Assembly: GCF_025264625.1 (NCBI RefSeq)
Contig: NZ_CP093313.1
Span: 6,014,001-6,078,000, forward strand
Length of the DNA stretch: 64,000 nucleotides
From: Occallatibacter riparius
Lineage (GTDB): Bacteria > Acidobacteriota > Terriglobia > Terriglobales > Acidobacteriaceae
Direction of reading: 5' to 3'
Below the pieces are notes generated by a model. It saw nothing but the letters and a program-made list of their open reading frames with translations, made no database searches and was not told the DNA's origin. Positions within the stretch are counted from its first letter, which is position 1. The number at the start of each line of letters is the position of its first letter. The position numbers and the translations under genes were made by a program. Shown one piece after another: positions 41,793 through 51,462 of the stretch.

Positions 41793-44477
41793 ATGGGTTC
41801 ATTTGCGGCGGTAGATCTGGACGCCCATTTGTGTGCGGGCGGTACTGTCGTTGCGGCCAGTGATCGAGCTGCGCGCGCTGTCCGTGCAGCCTTCAATCGC
41901 GCGCGCCGAGCAGAGGGCCGGGAAGCCTGGAGCACTCCGCGAATCTACGACTGGCAAACGTTCGTCCGGCTGGCTTGGGAAGAACTCACCGAGGACAGCC
42001 GGCTACTCTTGAATCCGCTTCAGGAGCTGTCCCTCTGGGAAAGCATCATAGCCGGGAGGGAACACCCCGCTGCAACGCTCGCGGGACCACGCCGTAGCCT
42101 GTCGACGATGGCCATGTTAGGGCACGCGCTCTTGTGCTCACATGCGCCGGAATTCCTTGACTCGAAGTCTCGGCGGGGCTGGACGCAGGATTCTGAGGCT
42201 TTCGGCGACTGGCTTTCTTCCTTCGACGAAGCCTGCAGACAACAAGGCGCGCTAAGCTCGAGCCGTCTGCCGCTGGAACTCCTGCGCGATGTCCAACTAC
42301 ATAATGGAGACCGGCCGAAATTGCTGCTCGTTGGATTCGATCGCGTGCTGCCCACGCACAAAACTCTGCTTGATGTGTGGGGCAAGTGGGAACTCGCGGA
42401 TTCCAGGGGGAAGGCCAGCACGGTGCAATCGTTTTTCGCGGCGGATCAAGCAGAAGAGTTGTCAGCTTGCGCCGAGTGGTGCAGCCAGCAACTCAAGGCC
42501 GCGCCTGAAGGTCGCATGCTGATTATCACGCAGGACGTTCAGAAGCGCCGTGGCGAATTCGAACGGGCGCTTCTGCATCAACGGGAAATAGATTCTGCGT
42601 TCCGGTTCGAATTCACCCTCGGCGTGCCGCTCGCGCAGACCGCTCCAGTCCGCTGTGCGCACATGCTTCTGCGCTGGCTGGATGGCGAACTTGCAGAGCA
42701 TGAACTTGATTGGCTCATCGCGTCGCCCCATGCAGCCAACGCATCGGAATCCGCGGCTCTGCAGGCCCGAATGCGCGGGTTGCGCGAGCGCGGACTGCAA
42801 CGCACACACTGGAAGTTGACGACTTTCCTCGATTTGCGCCTTGCCTCAGCTCCCCTGCCCGACTTGTGGGCACAGAGAATCAAAGCGACGCTCGCGCAAT
42901 TGCAAAGAGTGTCACAACGCGAAATGAGCCCCATCGAGTGGGCGGACACAGTACCGCAACTCCTCGAGACCATGAACTGGCCAGGTGCGCACACGCTGAC
43001 CAGCACGGAATTCCAGGTGATACGCCGCTGGCGACAGGTCCTGGATTCATGTGGCTCGCTCGGGTTCAATGGGAGGCGCATGAAGTGGCAGGAGTTTTTG
43101 GCGGAACTGCTGCATGCCGCCGGCGAGACTCTGTTTGCCCCCGAGTCTGAAGAAGCGCCGATTTTGATCGCCGGGCCTGCCGAGTCAGCCGGCTTGACCG
43201 CCGATGCGATCTGGTTCCTCGGCGCGCATGAAGACGCATGGCCAGCGCGGGGCGAGATGCATCCACTGATTCCTGTTGATGTACAGCGTCGGGCACAGAT
43301 GCCGCATTCCACTCCACAATTGGACTGGGATCTCGCGCAGTCGATCACGCAGCGTCTGGTCGCTTCAGCTCACGAAGTCAACTTCAGCTTCGCTCGACAG
43401 GCCGAGGGAGTAGACTTGCGTGCTTCAAAAATTGTCACCGCGTTCGCGGGGCTCGCATGCGGCCTTCCCTCCCGACTCCTGGCGAGGGATGAAACTCGGG
43501 AGATGGCGGTTCCTGTTGAAGATGTCGCTGCCGTCCCGCACCGCAGAGCTTCGGCAGGTGTTGAGATCCCCCTGCGCGGCGGAGCGGCGTTACTTACAGC
43601 CCAGTCCGTATGCGCGTTCAAGGCATTCGCGACGGGCCGCCTGCGCGCAGCCACTTGGGAAGCGGCAGAGAGAGGGCTCACAGCGGCCGAACGAGGAAAG
43701 CTCCTGCATGACGCACTGCATTCGGTGTGGGCCGGCCCTCCTGACGGCATTCGTTCATCGCGGGAATTACAGAGCATCGCGGATCTACCCGGGTTCGTGC
43801 GCAAGCATGTGCAAGCCGCTATTCCAGGCAAGGTTCCCTTACGCATTCGCGACGACATGCCCCCGCAATATCTCGCACTCGAAGCCGCCCGCCTCACGCG
43901 GCTCATATCGGAATGGCTTGCGTACGAGCAGACACGAGTGGAATTCGAAGTGGTCGGCACTGAGATCGAGAAGACCCTCAACATTGCGGGATTAGCGCTC
44001 GATCTTCGTCTCGATCGGCTGGATCGACTGAACGACAGATCACAGTTGGTGATCGATTACAAGACTGGCGACGTCTCGCCGAAGTCGTGGGAGTCCGATC
44101 GTCCCGAGGACGTTCAGCTACCCCTCTACGCGGGGTTCGGAATTGATCAGGGCGAAGGCCTCGGGGGCCTTGTGTTCGCAAAGGTCAGGCCCGGCAACAT
44201 GTGCTTCGAGGGAAAAGTCGGAGACGCGTCCGCGGCACTAGACCGCAGTCTCAAGGGCACGTCCGCTCTGGTGAAATACCCGCTGGAACTCGATCAACTG
44301 CTCGAGTGGCGCGAAACAATCGAAAGGCTTGCCCATGATTTTCTTTCCGGCCGTGCAGATGTGAATCCGCTCGACCTGTTGAAGAGTTGCGAGCGCTGCG
44401 GCCTGCAAACGCTCTGCCGCATCAATGAGCGACCTGATCTGATCGACGATGAGGATGTGGAGGCGCTGGATGACTAG
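41793..44477 (+). CDS. AddB-like subunit: inactivated helicase with PD-(D/E)XK nuclease and Fe-S cysteines
   Basis: 894 residues from the ATG at 41793; an ATG at 41757 is the alternative. The N-terminus (AGGTVVAASDRAARAVRAAF) resembles the AddB opening but has no intact Walker A, so helicase activity is unlikely. The C-terminal nuclease contains the catalytic VIDYKTGD (Asp-x-Lys) and QLPLYAG. A Cys in SVCAFKAFATGRL together with CERCGLQTLC near the C-terminus would ligate a 4Fe-4S cluster. The next gene overlaps it by eight bases and encodes the AddA-like partner, indicating a heterodimeric end-processing nuclease for recombination repair. Confidence 0.85.
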   Translation: MGSFAAVDLDAHLCAGGTVVAASDRAARAVRAAFNRARRAEGREAWSTPRIYDWQTFVRLAWEELTEDSRLLLNPLQELSLWESIIAGREHPAATLAGPRRSLSTMAMLGHALLCSHAPEFLDSKSRRGWTQDSEAFGDWLSSFDEACRQQGALSSSRLPLELLRDVQLHNGDRPKLLLVGFDRVLPTHKTLLDVWGKWELADSRGKASTVQSFFAADQAEELSACAEWCSQQLKAAPEGRMLIITQDVQKRRGEFERALLHQREIDSAFRFEFTLGVPLAQTAPVRCAHMLLRWLDGELAEHELDWLIASPHAANASESAALQARMRGLRERGLQRTHWKLTTFLDLRLASAPLPDLWAQRIKATLAQLQRVSQREMSPIEWADTVPQLLETMNWPGAHTLTSTEFQVIRRWRQVLDSCGSLGFNGRRMKWQEFLAELLHAAGETLFAPESEEAPILIAGPAESAGLTADAIWFLGAHEDAWPARGEMHPLIPVDVQRRAQMPHSTPQLDWDLAQSITQRLVASAHEVNFSFARQAEGVDLRASKIVTAFAGLACGLPSRLLARDETREMAVPVEDVAAVPHRRASAGVEIPLRGGAALLTAQSVCAFKAFATGRLRAATWEAAERGLTAAERGKLLHDALHSVWAGPPDGIRSSRELQSIADLPGFVRKHVQAAIPGKVPLRIRDDMPPQYLALEAARLTRLISEWLAYEQTRVEFEVVGTEIEKTLNIAGLALDLRLDRLDRLNDRSQLVIDYKTGDVSPKSWESDRPEDVQLPLYAGFGIDQGEGLGGLVFAKVRPGNMCFEGKVGDASAALDRSLKGTSALVKYPLELDQLLEWRETIERLAHDFLSGRADVNPLDLLKSCERCGLQTLCRINERPDLIDDEDVEALDD

Positions 44478-47400
44478 GCGGCCCAACCCTCCGGATCAGG
44501 ATCAACGCAAGCGCGCCCTCGATCCCACGCGTTCGATCATCGTGCAGGCACCGGCGGGATCTGGCAAGACCGACCTACTCACCAGGCGTTTTTTGCGCCT
44601 TCTAACGGAAGTCGACGACCCTTCACAGATCGTTGCCATCACGTTCACGAAGGCCGCTGCAGCGGAAATGCGGCACCGCATCCTGAGCGAGTTGGAGAAG
44701 GCGGCCGTTCTCCCTTCGAGTATGGACGCAGACGACCTCTCGATGGAGGTGCTTGCCGCAAGGGCACGGGAGCACGCGAACAGGATGGGTTGGAACCTGG
44801 TTGAAATTCCTGGTCAACTCCGCATCTCGACGATTGACTCGTTCTGCCGCGAGATCGCCATTCAGCGCCCGCTCCTGACCACGCTGGGCGGGAGCCTCGA
44901 TGTAAGCGAAGATCTGGAGGATCTCTATCGGCGAGCAGCGCGCAACACTCTCATGGAACTCGGACGCAGTTCTCCCGATTCGATGGCGGTGCGTGAAGCG
45001 ATTGAAGCTCTGCTCGAGTGGCGCGATAACAACTGGCAGGAGCTTGAGACTCATTTGGTTGCCATGCTGCGCCAGCGCGACCGTTGGATGCAGGAGTTCT
45101 GGCTGCGCGACTTCAATGAGCAGGACGAAACTAGCTGGCAACGTCTTCGCGAATACCTGGAACGGCCTTTTGGGCGAGCGGTCGCATCCGGGCTGGCCTC
45201 TGTGAGCAGCCTTTTGACAACGGTGGCCGGAGCGGCAGAGGAGGTGCATGACCTGGCCCGCTTCGCGTGCGGGCAACTTGGGAACACGCGCTTCACTGAA
45301 CTGGCGGAGATGGTGGACTTTCCTGTCGTTGATTCTTGCCTTGCTTGCGACCTTGAGCAGACACGCCTCGCATACTGCTGCCTGGCGGACATGCTCTTGA
45401 CTGCCACCGAGGGTACATTTCGAAAAACCGTCGACAAGAGACTCGGATTTCCGGCGGACCGCAAGCGTGAAAAGCATCGACACGAACAGCTGATTCGGAA
45501 TTTGTCGGTCATCCCAGAATTGGAATCTGCGCTCGATTCCGTTCGCGACCTGCCTCCCGCTCGATATTCCGATGAAGAGTGGCGCATCGTCCGTGCGGGC
45601 TTCACTCTGCTGCGCCGCGCTGCCGCAGAGCTGCAAATCGAATTCGCTGAGGCCGGTGCCGTCGATTTCATCGAGATTGCGCAAATTGCTCAACGCATCC
45701 TCGAAGACGATGATGGGCAACCCAGCGACGCCGCCATTACCATCGCCGATGGAATCCGCCATCTGCTCGTCGACGAGTTCCAGGACACCAGCCGTCGCCA
45801 GCACAGGCTGGTAGCCTCTCTCGTATCCGCGTGGCCTGACACCTCGAATCGTTCGCTGTTCGTTGTTGGCGATCCGATGCAGTCTATCTATTTCTTCCGC
45901 GCCGCGGATGCGGAACTGTTTCCACGAGTGCAGCAGGCCGGCCTCGAACTTCCAGATCGCGATTCTCTGCCGCTCGAGATTGTCAAGCTCGCATCCAACT
46001 TCCGTACGCAACCTGCGCTGGTGCATCAACTCAACGACGCTTTTAGCGCAGTTTTCGGAATCAACGATGGCAGCAACGTGCGGTTCAGTTCGTCCGAACC
46101 CGCCCGAAGTTCGGCTAGTGCGGGGGCCATTTTTGATCTGCATCTGGAGTTCGCTCCCGAGATGCCGCGTACGAGCCCGAGTGATCCGGATGCTGCGCGA
46201 AAGAAAGAGCAAGCTCGCGAAGACCGGGATGCGACCCTCAAGAGGCAAACTGATGAGATCGTAGCGTTGATAAAGGACCGGCTCGGCGCAATGGAGCAGG
46301 CGCGCTTCCGTGGAGAGAAGTATCGCATCGCAATTTTGGGTCGCGCACGGGCTGCATTGGCGCCCATTACACAGGCGCTGCGTGACGTGTCGATTCCTTT
46401 CCGTGCCGTTGAGCTGGAGCCTCTCGCAGACCGGCCTGAGGTCCTGGATGCTCTGGCACTAGCGCGTGCACTGCTGAATCCCGAGGACCGCGTGGCGTGG
46501 CTCGGAATGTTAAGAGCACCGTGGTGTGCCCTTCCCCTTGACGATCTGCACGCACTGACCAGCGCTGACGATCCCGACGTTCAAACTCGCCCGGTTCCCG
46601 AGCTTCTGCGAGAGCGCAAGGCTATGCTCGGCCAAGGAGCACGGGGCGCACTAGACCGCGTGCTGCAGGCCTATGAGGATTCGTTTGCGATCCGCGCGAC
46701 AATGCCGCATATGTCCAGCGGTACATGGCTCCAGCAAGTCTGGTTGCGGCTCGGCGGGGACAAGTGTGTCGATGCCACTGGACGCGCGAACCTCGATCTG
46801 CTGTGGCGATCCCTTGACAAGCTGCCGAATGGCGACGCTGACCTCACAAGCCCCGCGCTGAACGCGGCACTTGAAAAGCTAATGGCACAGCCGGATCCCG
46901 CTTCTGACGGGAATTGGGGCGTGCACGTCATGACCATTCACAAATCGAAAGGCCTGGAGTTCGAAGTTGTGATCGTTCCGGAATTGCAAGCCCGAGGTGC
47001 AAATACGCGTTCTGCGATGTTTTCGTGGCTTGAACGCGGACTTGAAACGCCGGAAGCAACAGGCGAAATCACGGAGTTCCTCATCGCGCCATTCCAGACG
47101 AAGGGCGCGGATGGCGGGGCGGCAAAGAAATGGGTCGATCGCGAGTACCGCGCCAAGGAATCCCAGGAGATGCGCCGGATCTTGTACGTAGCTGCCACTC
47201 GCGCGCGCGAAGAATTGCACTTGTTTGCGCGCCCGTCCTACAAGTGGGAGCAAGATGACCCCGTGCTGTGCGAGCCTCACGAAAGCTTGCTTTCAAAGGC
47301 ATGGCCAGCACTTGAAGATCAGGTCCGGACCCAATTCGAGGCGTGGAAATCTAAAGCCCAGGCGGCGCAGATCTCTAGCTTGGCAGCCGGTGTAAGTAAC

Positions 47401-48099
47401 GTTATCGTAATGCCTTGTCCACCCCGGCCCGCATTCCTCCGCCGCCTTCCTTTGGATTTCGTCCCATCTCACCTATCGCATTTCCGGGAAGATAGAGGCA
47501 CTTCCACAGGAGTCGAGCCAACCGATACATATCAAAGGCATGAAGGCAGCATCGATTCGCGAATCCTCGGGACCGCCGTGCATCTTGGATTGCAAATTCT
47601 GGCGCAACTACTATCGACGCTCGACGGCGATGCAGCGCGCTCGAGGCTCGCCACATCCATTGAGCGCATCTCAGCGCACATACGGGCGGCCGGTATGAGT
47701 CGCGACCATGCAGCCAAAATTGCTGCGCGTGCGCTCGAGATTGTAACGCGGTCCTCGAACGACCCTGCTGGAGCATGGATTCTCGCGCCACACGCTGACG
47801 CAGCGTCAGAGGTGCGGTGGACCGGCGCCGTGAGCGGCGGGCTTCGTACTGTTCAGGCCGACCGCGTGTTCCGCGCAGGATCAACGCCGCTTTCTGAGGG
47901 ATCGGAGGCCTGGTGGATCATCGACTACAAGACCGCGGACGGCAATTCTAATGACGCTCTTCCGAAGCTGCGGGAGATGTTCGCGCCACAACTTGAGCTT
48001 TATGCGAACGTTCTCCGCAAGCTACACGGGCCGGATGCACAGATTCGGGCCGGCCTCTACTACCCGCGCATGCTGCAGTTCGACTGGTGGGAACCATAA
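44470..48099 (+). CDS. AddA-like UvrD/Rep-type helicase-nuclease
   Basis: 1209 residues from the ATG at 44470 (GGAGG seven bases upstream), overlapping the previous stop. SF1A helicase motifs: VQAPAGSGKTDLLTRRFLRLL (I), ITFTKAAAAEMR (Ia), VDEFQDTSRRQ (II), VVGDPMQSIYFFRAAD (III), MTIHKSKGLEFEVVIVPEL (V) and RILYVAATRAREELHL (VI). The C-terminal nuclease domain is marked by WWIIDYKTADG and QLELYANVL. It is the active motor and one of the two nucleases of the pair. Confidence 0.93.
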   Translation: MTRRPNPPDQDQRKRALDPTRSIIVQAPAGSGKTDLLTRRFLRLLTEVDDPSQIVAITFTKAAAAEMRHRILSELEKAAVLPSSMDADDLSMEVLAARAREHANRMGWNLVEIPGQLRISTIDSFCREIAIQRPLLTTLGGSLDVSEDLEDLYRRAARNTLMELGRSSPDSMAVREAIEALLEWRDNNWQELETHLVAMLRQRDRWMQEFWLRDFNEQDETSWQRLREYLERPFGRAVASGLASVSSLLTTVAGAAEEVHDLARFACGQLGNTRFTELAEMVDFPVVDSCLACDLEQTRLAYCCLADMLLTATEGTFRKTVDKRLGFPADRKREKHRHEQLIRNLSVIPELESALDSVRDLPPARYSDEEWRIVRAGFTLLRRAAAELQIEFAEAGAVDFIEIAQIAQRILEDDDGQPSDAAITIADGIRHLLVDEFQDTSRRQHRLVASLVSAWPDTSNRSLFVVGDPMQSIYFFRAADAELFPRVQQAGLELPDRDSLPLEIVKLASNFRTQPALVHQLNDAFSAVFGINDGSNVRFSSSEPARSSASAGAIFDLHLEFAPEMPRTSPSDPDAARKKEQAREDRDATLKRQTDEIVALIKDRLGAMEQARFRGEKYRIAILGRARAALAPITQALRDVSIPFRAVELEPLADRPEVLDALALARALLNPEDRVAWLGMLRAPWCALPLDDLHALTSADDPDVQTRPVPELLRERKAMLGQGARGALDRVLQAYEDSFAIRATMPHMSSGTWLQQVWLRLGGDKCVDATGRANLDLLWRSLDKLPNGDADLTSPALNAALEKLMAQPDPASDGNWGVHVMTIHKSKGLEFEVVIVPELQARGANTRSAMFSWLERGLETPEATGEITEFLIAPFQTKGADGGAAKKWVDREYRAKESQEMRRILYVAATRAREELHLFARPSYKWEQDDPVLCEPHESLLSKAWPALEDQVRTQFEAWKSKAQAAQISSLAAGVSNVIVMPCPPRPAFLRRLPLDFVPSHLSHFREDRGTSTGVEPTDTYQRHEGSIDSRILGTAVHLGLQILAQLLSTLDGDAARSRLATSIERISAHIRAAGMSRDHAAKIAARALEIVTRSSNDPAGAWILAPHADAASEVRWTGAVSGGLRTVQADRVFRAGSTPLSEGSEAWWIIDYKTADGNSNDALPKLREMFAPQLELYANVLRKLHGPDAQIRAGLYYPRMLQFDWWEP

Positions 48100-48105
48100 A
48101 CTGCT

Positions 48106-49926
48106 CTACTCGGATACACCGAGACCTATGGCCCGCATGAGCTTCAGTGCATTGCTCGTTTGCACAACGCCAGGCTTCAACTTGTAATCGAACACCAATG
48201 CCTCACCGTCGATTCGATCTTCAAAGTGCGCATTGAACCCGCGGCCGTTCATGGTTTCGGGAATACGCGTCAACGCAAGGTCGTGGGTGCTTACAATACC
48301 GATGCCGTGATGTTCAACGAGTGCACGCAGCACGAACTCCGTGCCGATCAGCCGATCGTGCGAGTTCGTCCCCGATAACAGCTCATCCAGGAGAAACAAT
48401 ACAGGTGTCGTATCCTGCGCCAGGTCCGTGATCATCTTCACACGCCCGATCTCCGCGTAGAACCGCGACACCCCACCGCTCAGCGAGTCGAGGATGCAAA
48501 TGGATGCCGCGACTTGGAGCGGCGAAATTGTCAATTTCCGCGCACGAACCGGGGCGCCGCATTGCGCGAGCACCGCATTCACACCGATCGCACGGATAAA
48601 GGTGCTCTTGCCTGCCATGTTGGGCCCGCTCAGCACCATCAACTGGCGTTGAGCATCAAGACAGAAGTCATTCTCAACAGCCTTGCCTATGGGCAGCAGC
48701 GGGTGCGCGAGACACTCGGCATCGAACTGCGGGCCGATCTCCACGAGTTGCGGAAACGCATAGTCCGGGTGCTCGAAGGCGAAGCCCGAGAGCGACGACA
48801 GTGCTTCCAACTCCCCCACGGTATCTAACCAAACGCGAAGTTGCGGGCCGAAGATGTGTTGCCAGCGTTCGGCGAGAAAGACCAGTTGCGCACTCCAGAA
48901 TGTCACCAGGTCTAACGGTCGCGCAAACAGGCTGTGCCGTGATTCGATCAGATCCGCCAGCCGCGCAAGCTTGCGAATCGCCTCCGATGGGCAGATCCCG
49001 TCACACCGCAGTGCGATCTGCAGATCAACCAATCTCGGAGCTGTGAACTGCTCGCTTTCAAGCAGCGCAAGAACGGCCGCCAAGAGTTCGAGATCACCGG
49101 CCGCACGTTCAATTCCACCGACGGCCTTGTCGAGGCGGGCTGCGATGCGGTGCGAGTAGCCGAAATTAAACAGGCTCATCACCAGCGCAGGAAGGGGCGA
49201 ACTCCACCAGATCCAGGCGACGATGCTCAGAAGCCACAGAAGCGCCAACCCTGAGCTCGCCACACGCGTGGCAGTAGTCGTGAGGATGGGCGTCGCCCGC
49301 CCCCACAAAGACAGTACGTCAGGATGAACGCCACTGCGCACCGATTCACCCGCCGAAGCAATCCCCTCTCGGAGTTGAAGTCGCGGAGCTAGATCGCGCA
49401 CAGCAGCCTGACGCGCCATGACGTCGTCCATTGGAGCCGCCGTCAAAAGCCAGTTCGCGAGTGTTTGCTCCCCGGCCCGGGTGCGAGCTGTGGAGAGATA
49501 TTGAAAGACCGATGTAGTGCCAAAAATATCGAGATCGCGAGCGTACGGATGTGCCGGATCGAGAAACCGGTCGCCGGTCTCTCCGCGGCCGCGCCAATTA
49601 TCGTTGAGACGCGCCAGGCCATCCTCATAGAAGCGAATAGCTCTTGCGCGATAACGCATACGCTCTAGCGTCTTCTCATGAAGCACGACCAGAACGAGGA
49701 AGATGGCGGTGGGAACCGTCAGCATAAGAAGGCCGGACAGTACGTGGATTAAGAATCCGGCGGCAGCCAGGGTGAGAACCGCAATAACAAGCTTGCTGAT
49801 TCCGTATACCCGGCTGCGGCGCGCCGCCGCCGTCTGCAGACGCCCGAGCGACTGCACTTGGAATTCGTACTCGGCTGAGGCCGATCGTGTTGTCCCGTTT
49901 ATATCCGCTTGTGGGGCAGGGTTCAT
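48106..49926 (-). CDS. Membrane-anchored MutS-like ATPase
   Basis: 606 residues from the ATG at 49926. Two helices near the N-terminus (VIAVLTLAAAGFLIHVLSGL and LMLTVPTAIFLVLVVL) and two in the middle (ASSGLALLWLLSIVAWIWW, PALVMSLFNFGYS) predict a membrane protein. The C-terminal third is a MutS ATPase: VLSGPNMAGKSTFIRAIG (Walker A), FLLDELLSGTNSHDR (Walker B) and GIGIVSTHDLAL. The mismatch-recognition domain I of MutS1 is absent, so mismatch repair is unlikely. Its gene end is seven bases from the convergent AddA gene end. Function unknown. Confidence 0.85.
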   Translation of the reverse strand: MNPAPQADINGTTRSASAEYEFQVQSLGRLQTAAARRSRVYGISKLVIAVLTLAAAGFLIHVLSGLLMLTVPTAIFLVLVVLHEKTLERMRYRARAIRFYEDGLARLNDNWRGRGETGDRFLDPAHPYARDLDIFGTTSVFQYLSTARTRAGEQTLANWLLTAAPMDDVMARQAAVRDLAPRLQLREGIASAGESVRSGVHPDVLSLWGRATPILTTTATRVASSGLALLWLLSIVAWIWWSSPLPALVMSLFNFGYSHRIAARLDKAVGGIERAAGDLELLAAVLALLESEQFTAPRLVDLQIALRCDGICPSEAIRKLARLADLIESRHSLFARPLDLVTFWSAQLVFLAERWQHIFGPQLRVWLDTVGELEALSSLSGFAFEHPDYAFPQLVEIGPQFDAECLAHPLLPIGKAVENDFCLDAQRQLMVLSGPNMAGKSTFIRAIGVNAVLAQCGAPVRARKLTISPLQVAASICILDSLSGGVSRFYAEIGRVKMITDLAQDTTPVLFLLDELLSGTNSHDRLIGTEFVLRALVEHHGIGIVSTHDLALTRIPETMNGRGFNAHFEDRIDGEALVFDYKLKPGVVQTSNALKLMRAIGLGVSE

Positions 49927-49993
49927 AACCTGCACTCAAGACTATCGCGTCGCGGCAGCGGGGCTGCAGGTCTTGCGGCTAATGCTCGTTCTA

Positions 49994-50707
49994 TCAGTCT
50001 GCAGATGACGAAGAAGGCGCGGCCTGCTGAGACTTCTCGCGCGCCATTACGCTCTTATGATGACGCACATCCGCGCCCTGCACCCAGAAGATCACGTCCT
50101 CGGCAATGTTCGTCGCATGGTCGGCAACGCGCTCGAGATTGCGGCTGATCATCAAGGCATTCAGGGCCTGCGGAGCCAAATGGGGCTGCTCTTCCATCAC
50201 TTTCGTCAGTGTCTTGTAAGCCGTGCGATTCATCGCGTCCACAGCGTCGTCCATGGTGAGTACCGATCGCGCGAGTTCAGCGTTGGCATCAATGAACGAT
50301 TGGAGACTCTTGCGAACCATGTCCGATGCAAGAGTTGCCATGCGCGGAATATCCACAGGCAATTCAGCGCTCGGCAACTGCTCCATCTGCCGCACGCGAT
50401 CGCTGATGCTCTTGGCCGAATCGCCTACCCTCTCCAGGTCGGCATTGATCTTGATGACGCTGAGGATGAAGCGCAAATCGGTGGCCATCGGCTGCTCCAT
50501 CGCGAGCAGGTCCAGCGCGGTCTGATCGACGTCCCGCTCCATGCGATTGATGGCTATCTCGCTACGACTCACCAAATCGCAGATGGAGAGATCGCGCGTG
50601 CGATACGCCTCGATTGCACGCTGAATCGCCTGTTCTGCAAGGCCCGCCATCACCAGCAGATTTTCTTTCAGGTCTTCGAGGCTCTGCTGAAACTTTATGC
50701 GTGTCAT
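49994..50707 (-). CDS. phoU: PhoU-type phosphate signalling regulator
   Basis: 237 residues with two PhoU three-helix repeats: LVMAGLAEQAIQRAIEAYRTRD, AINRMERDVDQTALDLLAMEQP, DLRFILSVIKINADLERVGD in the first, and ALMISRNLERVADHATNIAEDVIFWVQG closing the second. These E/DxxRxxDH patterns bind metal clusters. ATGA overlap with pstB shows translational coupling. PhoU signals phosphate sufficiency from the Pst transporter to a PhoR kinase; phoR and phoB are not in the window. Confidence 0.95.
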   Translation of the reverse strand: MTRIKFQQSLEDLKENLLVMAGLAEQAIQRAIEAYRTRDLSICDLVSRSEIAINRMERDVDQTALDLLAMEQPMATDLRFILSVIKINADLERVGDSAKSISDRVRQMEQLPSAELPVDIPRMATLASDMVRKSLQSFIDANAELARSVLTMDDAVDAMNRTAYKTLTKVMEEQPHLAPQALNALMISRNLERVADHATNIAEDVIFWVQGADVRHHKSVMAREKSQQAAPSSSSAD

Positions 50708-51462
50708 CCGAACCTGCCCGTGATGTAGTCTTCCGTGCGCTTATCGCTGGGATTGGTGAAGATCTTATGCGTCGAGTCGAACTCCACAAGGCGGCCGTTT
50801 AGAAAGAAACCAGTCTTCTCGGCAACACGCGCGGCCTGCTGCATGTTGTGCGTCACGATCACAATAGTGTACAGCGATTTCAGCTCGAAGATCAGGTCCT
50901 CAATCTTCGATGTCGAAACCGGGTCGAGCGCCGACGCCGGTTCATCCATCAACAGGACTTCGGGATCAACAGCCAGCGCACGCGCGATGCAAAGGCGCTG
51001 CTGCTGACCGCCAGAAAGGCTTGCGCCCGACTTCTTCTTTAAGTCGTCCTTGACCTCGTCCCAGAGCGCCGATTTCTTCAGCGACCGCTCGACAGTCTCA
51101 TCGAGCACGCGGCGATTCCGGTAGCCGTTCAGTTTAAGGCCAGAGGCAACGTTGTCGTAGATCGACATGGTCGGGAACGGATTCGGTCGCTGGAAGACCA
51201 TGCCAACTCGGCGGCGGATCTGCACCGGCTTCGAATCGGCATAAACATCTATGTCACCCATCTTCACCGTGCCCGTAACGCGAGCGATCGGATTCGTCTC
51301 GTGCATACGGTTTAGGCAGCGCACAAAGGTGCTCTTGCCGCAGCCCGACGGCCCGATCAGCGCTGTCGCCTGATTCGCCGGAATATGCAGGTTGATGTCC
51401 TGCAGCGTGTGATTCGTGCCGTACCACGCGTTCAGGTTGGTTACTTCAATTCCGACGCCCAC
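50704..51462 (-). CDS. pstB: Phosphate ABC transporter ATP-binding protein PstB
   Basis: 252 residues; GTG start directly after the pstA stop. Walker A ALIGPSGCGKSTFVRCLNRM, the RIRRRVGMVFQRPNPFP Q-loop, signature LSGGQQQRLCIARALA, Walker B VLLMDEPASALDP and H-loop VIVTHNMQQA are all those of PstB. It energises phosphate import through PstC/PstA. Confidence 0.97.
   Translation of the reverse strand: MGVGIEVTNLNAWYGTNHTLQDINLHIPANQATALIGPSGCGKSTFVRCLNRMHETNPIARVTGTVKMGDIDVYADSKPVQIRRRVGMVFQRPNPFPTMSIYDNVASGLKLNGYRNRRVLDETVERSLKKSALWDEVKDDLKKKSGASLSGGQQQRLCIARALAVDPEVLLMDEPASALDPVSTSKIEDLIFELKSLYTIVIVTHNMQQAARVAEKTGFFLNGRLVEFDSTHKIFTNPSDKRTEDYITGRFG

Noticed and set aside
44623..46248. 541-codon minus-strand open frame
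   Set aside because: Antisense to the AddA-like helicase, whose motifs I to VI are intact. The antisense product shows no family features.
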